A DNA stretch of 21,983 nt, taken from MA-ANB-1 sp040878225. GTDB taxonomy: Bacteria; Actinomycetota; Acidimicrobiia; Spongiisociales; ZC4RG35. The position numbers and the translations under genes are program-made. The stretch is from assembly GCA_040878225.1 (NCBI GenBank), contig JBBDMR010000081.1, positions 1 to 21,983 of the forward strand. The letters run 5' to 3'. The notes below the pieces were generated by a model. The model was given only the letters and a program-made list of their open reading frames with translations, was not told the DNA's origin and made no database searches. Shown piece by piece: positions 15,593 through 21,983 of this stretch (position 1 is its first letter; every line of letters starts with the position of its first letter).

Positions 15593-15621
15593 TTGAATCG
15601 TAGATTTCGGGATTTCATTAT
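15593..15621 (+). promoter_or_regulatory. Putative sigma-70 promoter of the ACP-FAAL-PlsC gene
   Basis: TTGAAT (15593-15598), a 17-nt spacer and CATTAT (15616-15621): four of six matches in each box to TTGACA/TATAAT. It lies in an AT-richer patch 54 bp before the ATG and just downstream of the inverted repeat at 15554-15579. Confidence 0.45.
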
Positions 15622-15674
15622 CGGTCTGGGGATCGGCGGATGCTGGGGCGCTTCTCCCCGTTAACGTCTGTGCC

Positions 15675-18488
15675 ATGGAGGACGTCCCGTTGACGCTCAG
15701 CGGTCGCGATGGTGACGGTGGAGCCGACGCCAGTCTCCTCTTGGAGTTGGTGAAGTCTCTCATCGTCGAGGTGCATCCGCACACCTCCCAGGTGCCGGTA
15801 ACGCTCGACCGCGAATTCGACCGCGACCTCGGTCTCGGAAGCCTGGAGCTTGTCGAACTGTTGCTGCGGGTTGAGGACGCGTTCGGGGTGACATTGCCAT
15901 CACGGGCTTTCGCCGCCGCCGAGACTCCGCGGGACCTCTTACGGGTACTCGACAGCGCCGACCGCAGACCGGCCGAGCATCCCGCTCCCATCCCATCGGG
16001 AGGTTCCCTGAAAGAGACGTCCAGCCCCGTGGCTGCGTCCACGTTGGTCGAAGCACTGACCTGGCATGTCGACGCTACACCAGACCGGGTCCACATTCGG
16101 ATCCTCAACGAGTCAGGCGTCGAGGACGAACTGAGCTACAAGGGACTCTATGCGGAAGGGGCCAGTGTGGCAGGCGGGCTCCTGGCTCGGGGGCTGACAC
16201 GGGGTGATACCGTGGCGATCATGCTCCCCACCAGCCGGGAGTACTTCCCCATCTTCACCGGCGTGCTGATGGCCGGCGGCATACCGGTCCCGATTTATCC
16301 GCCGGTGCGGCCGTCCCAGCTCGCCGACCATCTGCGTCGCCAGGTTCACATTCTGACTAACGCCGGGGCGACAATGCTGGTTGCCGGTCCCGAGGCTGTC
16401 CCACTGGGCAGGTTGCTTCGATCCCATGTCGGGAGCATGCGACATGTCGTCACCCCCGAGTCGCTGGCCACCGAAAGGGGGGGTGCGCTCTCTTCGCCCG
16501 GTCCCGACGATGTCGCACTGCTGCAATACACGTCGGGTAGCACCGGTCACCCGAAAGGGGTCGTTCTCACCCACGCCAACCTGCTGGCCAACCTCCGGGC
16601 GATGGTCGATGCGGCAGATGTTTCTGGAGCCGATACCTTCGTGAGTTGGCTGCCCCTCTACCACGACATGGGGCTGATCGGGGCGTGGCTGGGGAGCCTG
16701 TACTCGGGTATGCCCCTAGTGATCATGCCTCCAGAGGTGTTCTTAACCCGACCGGCACGTTGGCTGTGGGCGATCAGCACACAGCGGGGCACGATCTCGG
16801 CTGCACCCAACTTCGCCTATGAGCTGTGCCTTAGAAAGGTCGATGACGCCGAACTCGAGGGACTCGACCTGAGTTCGTGGCGGCTGGCGTTCAACGGTGC
16901 TGAGCCCGTCAGTCCCGACACGGTCGAGCGGTTCGCCATCCGCTTCGGTCCTTACGGCCTTCGCCGGACGGCCATCACGCCCGTTTACGGCCTGGCGGAA
17001 TCATCGGTGGGGCTGGCCTTCCCACCTCTGGGGCGTGGCCCCCTGGTTGATCGTGTCGAACGCGAAGCGTTCCTGCGTTCGGGACGCGCTATTCCGGGCG
17101 ATGCGGCCGATGCCGATACCATTCGCTTCGTAGCCTGCGGCCAGCCGCTACCCGGCCACGACCTGCGGATCGTCGACACCGCCGGTCACGAAATGCCCGA
17201 CCGGCAGGAGGGGCGGATCGAATTCCGGGGGCCTTCTGCCACCAGCGGCTATTACCGGAATCCCGACGCCACCCGCTCACTGTTTCGAGGGGCATGGCTC
17301 GACACCGGCGATCTCGGCTACATCGCCGACCGTGACGTCTACGTCACCGGACGGGTGAAGGACCTCATCATCCGAGCCGGGCGCAATCTCCACCCCGAAG
17401 AACTGGAAGACGCCATCGGGAACTTGACAGGGGTGCGTAAGGGATGCGTGGCAGTATTCGCAAGCCCTGACCCGGAGTTAGGGACGGAGCGGCTGGTGGT
17501 GCTCGCTGAGACTCGGGAAACCGACGACCAGACCTGGGCCGACCTGCGCTCTCGGATCGTGGGCGCCACCATCGACCTGCTAGGAACACCTCCAGACGAG
17601 GTTGTCCTGGCCCCGCCCCGCACTGTGCCGAAGACCTCCAGCGGCAAGATCCGCCGCGCCGCCAGCCGAGAGATCTACGAGCGAGGAACGATGGGAACCC
17701 CTCCAGCGCCGGTGTGGCGGCAGTTGGTCGGGTTTATGTGGAGCGGATGGCGGGGACGTCTCCGCCGCGCCCTCAGCGCAGCAGGAGCCTTCGCCTTTGC
17801 CCTGTACACCTCCATGCTGCTGATCGTGGTTACCCTGCCTCTGATCCTCCTGCTTGCACTCGTGCCTCGCCAGCAGTGGCGCATGTGGTGGGCCCGGACG
17901 TCGGCTCGCTTCCTGGTTCGGCTCACGGGCACATCGATCACGGTGCATGGTCTCGACCGTCTCCCGTCAGGCACCTCGCTCGTAGTGGCCAACCATCCCA
18001 GCTGGCTTGATGGCCTGGTGCTGGCCGCCATCCTCCCGATTCCCTCCAGGTTTGTGGCCGGGGAGATCCTGTCTCGCCGGGCGCTGGCCGGATTCCTCCT
18101 GCGCCGAGTAGGAGCCGTGTTCGTTGAGCGCACCGAGCGCCAACGCGGCGTCAGCGACACCGACCGGCTCGTCGAGATGGCGGGCCAGGGTCAGCGGCTG
18201 GTGATGTTCCCGGAGGGCCACCTGGAGCCAACCGTGGGACTCCGGCGATTTCGCATGGGTGCATTCGTCGTGGCCGCACGCGCCAGCATCCCCATTGTCC
18301 CCATCGCCATCCAGGGGACCCGATCGATGCTGCCGCCCAGCCACCATTTCCTTCGACGCGGCTCCATTCAGGTATTAGTCGAGGAGGCGATACATCCTTC
18401 AGGCAACGACTGGGCTGCCGCCGTCAAACTACAGCACGCCGCCCGGACGGCGATACTGCGCCAATGCGGTGAGCCCGACCTCGAGTGA
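15675..18488 (+). CDS. ACP–acyl-AMP ligase–PlsC acyltransferase fusion
   Basis: 937 residues. (1) About 20-95, acyl carrier protein: DLGLGSLELVELLLRVEDAFG with the phosphopantetheine Ser56. (2) About 120-670, adenylate-forming enzyme of the FAAL/long-chain acyl type: QYTSGSTGHPKGVVLTHANL (from about 284), then WLPLYHDMGLIG, APNFAYELC, YGLAESSVGL, the DTGDLGY region and the A10-like PKTSSGKIRR with catalytic Lys near 658. FAALs pass acyl-AMP to a carrier protein rather than CoA. (3) A hydrophobic segment at about 702-731. (4) About 740-930, PlsC-type acyltransferase: NHPSWLD (His774, Asp779) and FPEG (845-848). Inference: it activates a fatty acid, parks it on its own ACP and transfers it to a lysophospholipid or other membrane acceptor. 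E. coli Aas joins the same two catalytic modules in the opposite order without an ACP. The following short frame overlaps as TGATG. Confidence 0.9.
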   Translation: MEDVPLTLSGRDGDGGADASLLLELVKSLIVEVHPHTSQVPVTLDREFDRDLGLGSLELVELLLRVEDAFGVTLPSRAFAAAETPRDLLRVLDSADRRPAEHPAPIPSGGSLKETSSPVAASTLVEALTWHVDATPDRVHIRILNESGVEDELSYKGLYAEGASVAGGLLARGLTRGDTVAIMLPTSREYFPIFTGVLMAGGIPVPIYPPVRPSQLADHLRRQVHILTNAGATMLVAGPEAVPLGRLLRSHVGSMRHVVTPESLATERGGALSSPGPDDVALLQYTSGSTGHPKGVVLTHANLLANLRAMVDAADVSGADTFVSWLPLYHDMGLIGAWLGSLYSGMPLVIMPPEVFLTRPARWLWAISTQRGTISAAPNFAYELCLRKVDDAELEGLDLSSWRLAFNGAEPVSPDTVERFAIRFGPYGLRRTAITPVYGLAESSVGLAFPPLGRGPLVDRVEREAFLRSGRAIPGDAADADTIRFVACGQPLPGHDLRIVDTAGHEMPDRQEGRIEFRGPSATSGYYRNPDATRSLFRGAWLDTGDLGYIADRDVYVTGRVKDLIIRAGRNLHPEELEDAIGNLTGVRKGCVAVFASPDPELGTERLVVLAETRETDDQTWADLRSRIVGATIDLLGTPPDEVVLAPPRTVPKTSSGKIRRAASREIYERGTMGTPPAPVWRQLVGFMWSGWRGRLRRALSAAGAFAFALYTSMLLIVVTLPLILLLALVPRQQWRMWWARTSARFLVRLTGTSITVHGLDRLPSGTSLVVANHPSWLDGLVLAAILPIPSRFVAGEILSRRALAGFLLRRVGAVFVERTERQRGVSDTDRLVEMAGQGQRLVMFPEGHLEPTVGLRRFRMGAFVVAARASIPIVPIAIQGTRSMLPPSHHFLRRGSIQVLVEEAIHPSGNDWAAAVKLQHAARTAILRQCGEPDLE

Positions 18489-18655
18489 TGTCAAACGAGC
18501 GGCTGGCGGCCCGACTCGCAGTCGAAGTCAACGGACGCAACCACAAGGTCCGGTCGCTTACCTTCGGCGCCTACCTGACCAATACCTGGCTACCTGGCAA
18601 GACGACGCTGCTCGTGCTCTGGTCGTGGCAGTCAGATGGGAGCCTGCAACGATAG
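18488..18655 (+). pseudogene. Short truncated frame downstream of the fusion gene
   Basis: A 55-codon frame whose ATG overlaps the fusion gene's stop (TGATG). The first half, SNERLAARLAVEVNGRNHKV, has normal composition; the second half overlaps the reading of the next pseudogene and looks like noise. It may be the 5' stub of a gene once co-translated with the fusion and cut when the segment to the right arrived. Not recognised. Confidence 0.3.
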
Positions 18656-19330
18656 ACATCGACCTTCGTGGATGGCGCGTTCTCGTGCCTGGAGCGGCTG
18701 CAGCCCGTCGACGACCCATCCCTGCGTCCCTGGGCCGGTCTCGGCGTGTCGCTTCTAGCGGGGGCCGGGTTTCGCCGACACCGGCTGGTCGAGTCAGTAC
18801 TCGAGCGATTCCTGGCTGTCAGACCCATTCTCTCACCCCCGCCCTGGATCTGGCCGGAGGAGAGGCTCGCATACGACAATGCCCGAATCGCGGAGTGCTG
18901 CATTGCTTTTGGGGGTCACCTTCGATCGGATCGACCTCGTCAAAGACGGGCTTCGGCTGCTGGCCTGGCTGATCGATCATGAGCTCAGGGGTGATCACTT
19001 CTCGTTCGCACCCGTCGGCGGCAGAGGGCCGGACGGCCGACCTCCCGAATTCGATCAACAGCCACTTGAAGCCACGGCGATGCTGGATGCTTGCATTGCC
19101 GCCCGGAGTGTCTCCGGTGATTCCCGATGGCTGGAGCCTGCGGTGACAGCCTTGGAGTGGTTCCTGGGTCGTAATGATGCCGCGGTGCCTCTCTACAACG
19201 AAACGACCAGTGCCGGTCACGACGGGCTGACCCGCTCAGGTGTGAGCGAGAACGCCGGGGCCGAATCGACAATATCGCGCTCTGGGCCCTACAGAGAGCC
19301 GCCCTCATCCACCGGAAGCATGGAGGCGAT
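18575..19330 (+). pseudogene. Frameshifted glycan-related helical (toroid-like) protein
   Basis: One continuous protein sequence can be stitched from four frame segments. Segment one is WQDDAARALVVAVR (to about 18660). Segment two is FVDGAFSCLERLQPVDDPSL, RPWAGLGVSLLAGAGF and IWPEERLAYDNARIAE (to about 18900). Segment three is GVTFDRIDLVKDGLRLLAWL, FDQQPLEATAMLDACIAARS and DSRWLEPAVTALEWFLGRND (to about 19275). Segment four is ALWALQRAALIHRKH. The DDxARAL and later helical repeats resemble the alpha-helical domain found with GT4 glycosyltransferases and encoded beside GH130 enzymes. Three shifts in about 700 bp and a lost N-terminus mean it is dead, unless the indels are sequencing errors. 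It converges on and overlaps the end of the GH130 remnant, keeping the old neighbourhood. Confidence 0.7.
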
Positions 19331-19962
19331 CAGGTCGGCCTCGTTGATGAACGCAGCCCCCACCGCCCGATCGGCGACTCCATAGGTGAGATAGATCCTC
19401 CCGTCGTCGAGGCGATGTGCACCCTGGACGAACACCACGTTGTCGACGTCCCCCTTGCGCTCCCAGGACAGTTCGGGAGTGAGCACTAGCTGCTGGGTGA
19501 TGGCGCGCACTCTCCCGGTCGCACTGTCGAGGAGACAAGCCCGGGCGGTGTACACCTGATCAGCCCCGCGTTCGTGATAGAAGAGAAGCAGACCATCGTC
19601 CGCGGGGATCGGTGGGGCCCCAGCACCTACACCGAGTCCGGCGGGAGAAGGACCTAGGATCACGTGCTCGTCGAGAGTGGCCATGTGGCGATCCCAATAG
19701 ACGTCGCCGGGATCGAAGAGCTCAGCGACCTGCCGTCTTCGCTGGAGAAGAGCAGGACGTCGGACCGGTAGTCGACAAATCGCGGGCCTGCTTCGATGCT
19801 GCGCCGGTATCCGTCCCTCACCCCGCGAGCAAACAAATAGAACCTGCCCTCGTGATGGATGAGACCTGCGTTGAAGATCGGGCCGTAACCGGGAACAGAG
19901 TGAGGAGAGACCAACGGCTCGGGCCTAATCCTGACGGCGGTCAGGCTGATCATCGACGTCAT
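19289..19962 (-). pseudogene. GH130-family glycosidase/phosphorylase, internally deleted
   Basis: The N-terminal part (ATG 19962) reads PGYGPIFNAGLIHHEGRFYL, then FARGVRDGYRR and FVDYRSDVLLFSSEDG. It then shifts frame near 19735 directly into FDPGDVYWDRHMATLDEHVI and a normal C-terminus, with LLLFYHERGADQVYTARACL, ELSWERKGDVDNVVFVQGAH and YLTYGVADRAVGAAFINEAD, ending at TAG. These are the start and end of GH130 enzymes, which cleave or phosphorolyse beta-mannosides. The central stretch of roughly 100 or more residues, including the region that carries the catalytic Asp, is missing, so this cannot be only a sequencing error. Its stop region overlaps the convergent helical pseudogene. Confidence 0.75.
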
Positions 19963-19986
19963 GATGGACGTTCAGGTTCCGGGGCG

Positions 19987-20008
19987 ATGGGATTTGTTAT
20001 CCCATAAC
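19987..20008. promoter_or_regulatory. Palindromic operator upstream of the GH130 remnant
   Basis: A perfect 7-bp inverted repeat, ATGGGAT (19987-19993) and ATCCCAT (19999-20005), with a 5-nt centre. A second palindrome, GTTAT-CCC-ATAAC (19996-20008), overlaps it. The site lies 25 bp upstream of the GH130 start codon. Size and place suit a repressor operator for a glycan-use gene; a LacI-type regulator is a guess. Confidence 0.45.
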
Positions 20009-20190
20009 TATCGGAAGCAGCGTCGGTTGTCTTGATCACGCCGGGACGATGCAGGACCCCGATCCGCGAAGAAGAGGCTGAGGTGCCGGTCCGGGCAGGT
20101 CAGGAGATCCCGCAGCGGGATACCTCCCGCTTCCTCACAGTCGACAGTGCAGTGACCTACCTCGTGGAGCACGTTGCAGTGGGCTAGCGG
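20009..20190. other. Noncoding stretch with overlapping inverted repeats
   Basis: No gene remnant recognised. At 20107-20121 ATCCCG-CAG-CGGGAT is a perfect inverted repeat. At 20114-20131 AGCGGG-ATACCT-CCCGCT is another that shares the CGGG arm, so the two hairpins exclude each other. They could be the terminator of the OsmC-like remnant, which reads toward them. Confidence 0.4.
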
Positions 20191-20375
20191 CTAGGTGTCT
20201 GCGTCGACCTGGTGCGAAGCGATGACCGTAGGGTGCAGGTCGATTTCCGATGACACCGAACGGCTGATCAGACAAACTGCCTCGGCTTTCTCCAGCAGGT
20301 GGACCGCTTTGTCGATCTTGGACTCGTCGGCGATCACGACCCGAGGCCGAAGCGTCACCCGATCGCCAATGCCGG
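20191..20375 (-). pseudogene. OsmC-like protein, C-terminal fragment
   Basis: The minus strand reads VTLRPRVVIADESKIDKAVH and LLEKAEAVCLISRSVSSEID, ending LHPTVIASHQVDADT-stop (TAG at 20193-20191). The pattern of an Asp/Glu-rich helix followed by EKAExxCLISRS, with the second redox Cys, matches the end of OsmC/Ohr peroxidase-like proteins. The N-terminal two thirds, with the first active Cys, is missing. The homology stops where the opposite-strand opine-dehydrogenase fragment begins (about 20370-20378), so this is a recombination joint. Confidence 0.65.
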
Positions 20376-20575
20376 AGGAGTTGAACTGGAAGGGGAGGTC
20401 AGCGGCTTCGGAAAATTGCGCCTGGTGACATCGGATATCGCCGAGGCACTGGCAGATGCCACTCTGGTGATGGTCTGTGTACCGGCGTTCGGGCATCGCG
20501 ACTTGGCGCGGGTGTGCGCCGCCCACCTCCGGCATGGCCAACTGGTGGTTTTGAATCCGGGACGAACCTTCGGTG
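20372..20575 (+). pseudogene. Opine (octopine/nopaline) dehydrogenase, internal fragment
   Basis: The frame reads GGVELEGEVSGFG, KLRLVTSDIAEALADATLVM and VCVPAFGHRDLARVCAAHLR, then GQLVVLNPGRTFGA. This is the middle of the NAD-binding Rossmann domain of the octopine/nopaline dehydrogenase family. The GxGxxG start, about 60 residues, is missing at the OsmC joint. After FGA the similarity ends, and the rest of the open frame (to 20697) is unrelated. The catalytic C-terminal domain is absent, so it is non-functional. Confidence 0.65.
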
Positions 20576-20739
20576 CTCAGCGTTGGCACCCATCCACATC
20601 AGTTTTCGCCCGCCCCACCGGAGTCCCGGTTTGTGGGAATGATGGTGGTTCCGAGGCGCTATTCCAGTTTCCTTTGGTTATCGCTGCTCTACGCTAACCT
20701 TTGCACAAAACCTTTGCTTAACCGAATCGGAGCCGAAGG
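20576..20739 (+). promoter_or_regulatory. Fic upstream region with CCTTTG repeats
   Basis: AT-richer, noncoding. CCTTTG occurs at 20671-20676, 20698-20703 and 20711-20716. The last two are inside the perfect 9-bp direct repeat AACCTTTGC (20696-20704, 20709-20717; 13-bp period). GGTTA/TAACC arms at 20676-20680 and 20695-20699 add dyad symmetry. GGAG (20729-20732) sits 7 nt before the Fic ATG and fixes that start. The repeats may bind a regulator, possibly the wHTH of the Fic protein itself. Confidence 0.5.
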
Positions 20740-21983
20740 ATGGCCGAGCACGTACGGAGACGATGGGAGCCTCGATTCGAGGGGATGACCCGCCGCGACC
20801 GGCAAGGCTGCAGCTACGACGCCTACCTACCTGATCCTCTCGCCGGATGGAATCTCACCCTACCTGGTGACCTGGCAGCGGACATCGCGGATGCCGAGAC
20901 CGCGATCAGGGATCTGAACGAGGCCGGGACGAGCCATGTCAGCCTCGAAGGCCTCGCCCGATTCCTCCTCCGAGCCGAATCGGTCGCCTCCTCCAAGATC
21001 GAGGGACTCGACGCTGGTCCACGGAGATTGGTCGAGGCGGAGGCCGCTCTCGCCCAGGGTGGCGAGACCGCCGATCGCATCGCCGTAGAAGTCCTCGGCA
21101 ATATCGCCGCGATGGAGTCCGCCATCGAGCTGGCGGTCCAAACAGAGCGGTTCTCGTTGACTGATCTGTTGGAGATCCACCGAGTCCTGATGGAACGCTC
21201 AGCGAGACCCAAACTCGGAGGAGTCATTCGAGAAGGACAGAACTGGATCGGCGGCAGCTCCTACAACCCGTGCCGCGCGGTCTTCGTCCCACCACCACCG
21301 GATCACGTCGATGGCCTTCTCCGGGACCTCGTCGAGTACATGAACGGCGACGAGCACTCGCCACTCGTGCAGGCCGCTATCGCCCACGCCCAGTTCGAGA
21401 CCATCCACCCGTTCGCCGACGGGAACGGCCGAACCGGACGGACGCTGATCTATGTCATCCTTCGACGGCGAGGACTCTCCCCCAGGTTTGTGCCGCCCAT
21501 CAGTCTCGTCCTCGCCACCTGGTCCGACGACTACATAGCCGGGCTGACCACCTTCCGACACCTCGATCCCGCAGACAGCCCCGAGCGATCCCTGGCCGCC
21601 CACACGTGGCTGCGGACCTTTTCTGGGGCCGCCCTGCGGGCATGCCACGACGCTCAGATCTACGCGGCGAGGATCGACGAGCTGGTCCACCAGTGGCGGA
21701 CGGACGTCGGCACCGTCCGAAAGGGATCCGCTGTCGACCTGCTCATCGACGTTCTCCCCGGAGTCCCCCTCCTGACAGTGGAATCAGCGGCCGAGCTCAT
21801 CAACCGCTCTGACGTCGCCGCGGGAGCAGCCATCAACCACCTCGTCGAAGCGGGCATCCTGACACAGCGCAACATCGGCAAGCAGCGCTACCGCATCTTT
21901 GAAGCACCGACCGTCCTCGAACTGTTCACATCGTTGGAGCGCGCTCTTGCCAGCCCAACCGGCGATACCGCAACCGTCGGACC
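20740..21983 (+). CDS. Fic-family protein with inhibitory helix and winged-helix C-terminus (3' end outside window)
   Basis: At least 414 residues, still open at the window edge. Seen: an N-terminal Fic_N-like region; the autoinhibitory motif S-S-K-I-E-G (Ser84-Gly89; pattern S/T-x3-E-G/N) whose Glu blocks the ATP site; the catalytic motif HPFADGNGRTGR starting at His223, complete with Asp, Gly-Asn and Arg; the flap region GSSYNPCRAVFVPPPPDHV before it; and a winged-helix end, LTVESAAELINRSDVAAGAA and LVEAGILTQRNIGKQRYRIF. Fic enzymes usually transfer AMP from ATP to a hydroxyl of a target protein; the helix placed before the Fic core makes this class II. No small antitoxin gene lies upstream, as expected for a self-inhibited form. 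GGAG 7 nt upstream supports ATG 20740. It is intact beside a row of gene fragments, so it is probably a recent or selected arrival. Confidence 0.92.
   Translation, partial: MAEHVRRRWEPRFEGMTRRDRQGCSYDAYLPDPLAGWNLTLPGDLAADIADAETAIRDLNEAGTSHVSLEGLARFLLRAESVASSKIEGLDAGPRRLVEAEAALAQGGETADRIAVEVLGNIAAMESAIELAVQTERFSLTDLLEIHRVLMERSARPKLGGVIREGQNWIGGSSYNPCRAVFVPPPPDHVDGLLRDLVEYMNGDEHSPLVQAAIAHAQFETIHPFADGNGRTGRTLIYVILRRRGLSPRFVPPISLVLATWSDDYIAGLTTFRHLDPADSPERSLAAHTWLRTFSGAALRACHDAQIYAARIDELVHQWRTDVGTVRKGSAVDLLIDVLPGVPLLTVESAAELINRSDVAAGAAINHLVEAGILTQRNIGKQRYRIFEAPTVLELFTSLERALASPTGDTATVG

Noticed and set aside
20576..20697. C-terminal part of the opine dehydrogenase frame
   Set aside because: Similarity ends after NPGRTFGA. 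The following residues have no family pattern and run into the Fic upstream repeats.

Overview
The window looks like a chromosomal stretch of a high-GC actinobacterium, most plausibly an uncultivated Acidimicrobiia-like lineage. That placement is inference. It rests on strong GC bias at third codon positions, GTG/TTG starts, a sigma factor followed by a DUF5667-like membrane protein, a Thr-rich LCP lipoprotein, TadE/TadG pseudopilins and a cyclase-ATPase-TPR regulator. A run of exactly 100 N inside a tandem repeat shows that this is a scaffolded draft assembly.

Left block (1-7.5 kb, minus strand). A full-length pyruvate:ferredoxin/flavodoxin oxidoreductase (nifJ) overlaps a dihydroorotate-dehydrogenase-like flavoprotein by ATGA and is followed by a SAM methyltransferase that runs off the window. 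Upstream, and probably a separate transcript, lies a TadE-TadG pair of pilus-assembly proteins. The TadG-like protein carries a canonical EF-hand-type calcium loop.

Centre (7.5-13.8 kb). Divergent from tadE is a plus-strand operon: an ECF-type sigma factor, a one-pass DUF5667-like protein coupled to it by an ATGA overlap and ending in 51-bp tandem repeats, and an LCP-family lipoprotein. It ends at a hairpin shared with a convergent minus-strand regulator (class III cyclase-like domain, NTPase, TPR). Upstream of that regulator is a LysE-type exporter.

Right block (13.8-22 kb), accessory. Two 3' fragments of methionine tRNA genes (elongator-like and initiator-like) lie about 350 bp apart on the minus strand. 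The first abuts the C-terminal tail of a tyrosine integrase. They look like abandoned attachment sites of integrative elements. Next come an MFS transporter and, divergent from it, a 937-residue fusion of acyl carrier protein, FAAL-type acyl-adenylating enzyme and PlsC acyltransferase, which could activate, hold and transfer an acyl chain within one polypeptide. From 18.5 to 20.6 kb there is a gene graveyard: a glycan-related gene with three frameshifts, a GH130 glycosidase with an internal deletion, and fragments of an OsmC-like protein and an opine dehydrogenase joined back to back. An intact Fic-family protein, preceded by a repeated CCTTTG motif, runs off the right edge.

I do not see a complete unknown defence or mobile system. 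The best candidates for something under-described are the ACP-FAAL-PlsC fusion with its divergent transporter, and the double methionine-tRNA attachment scar next to a decaying island.
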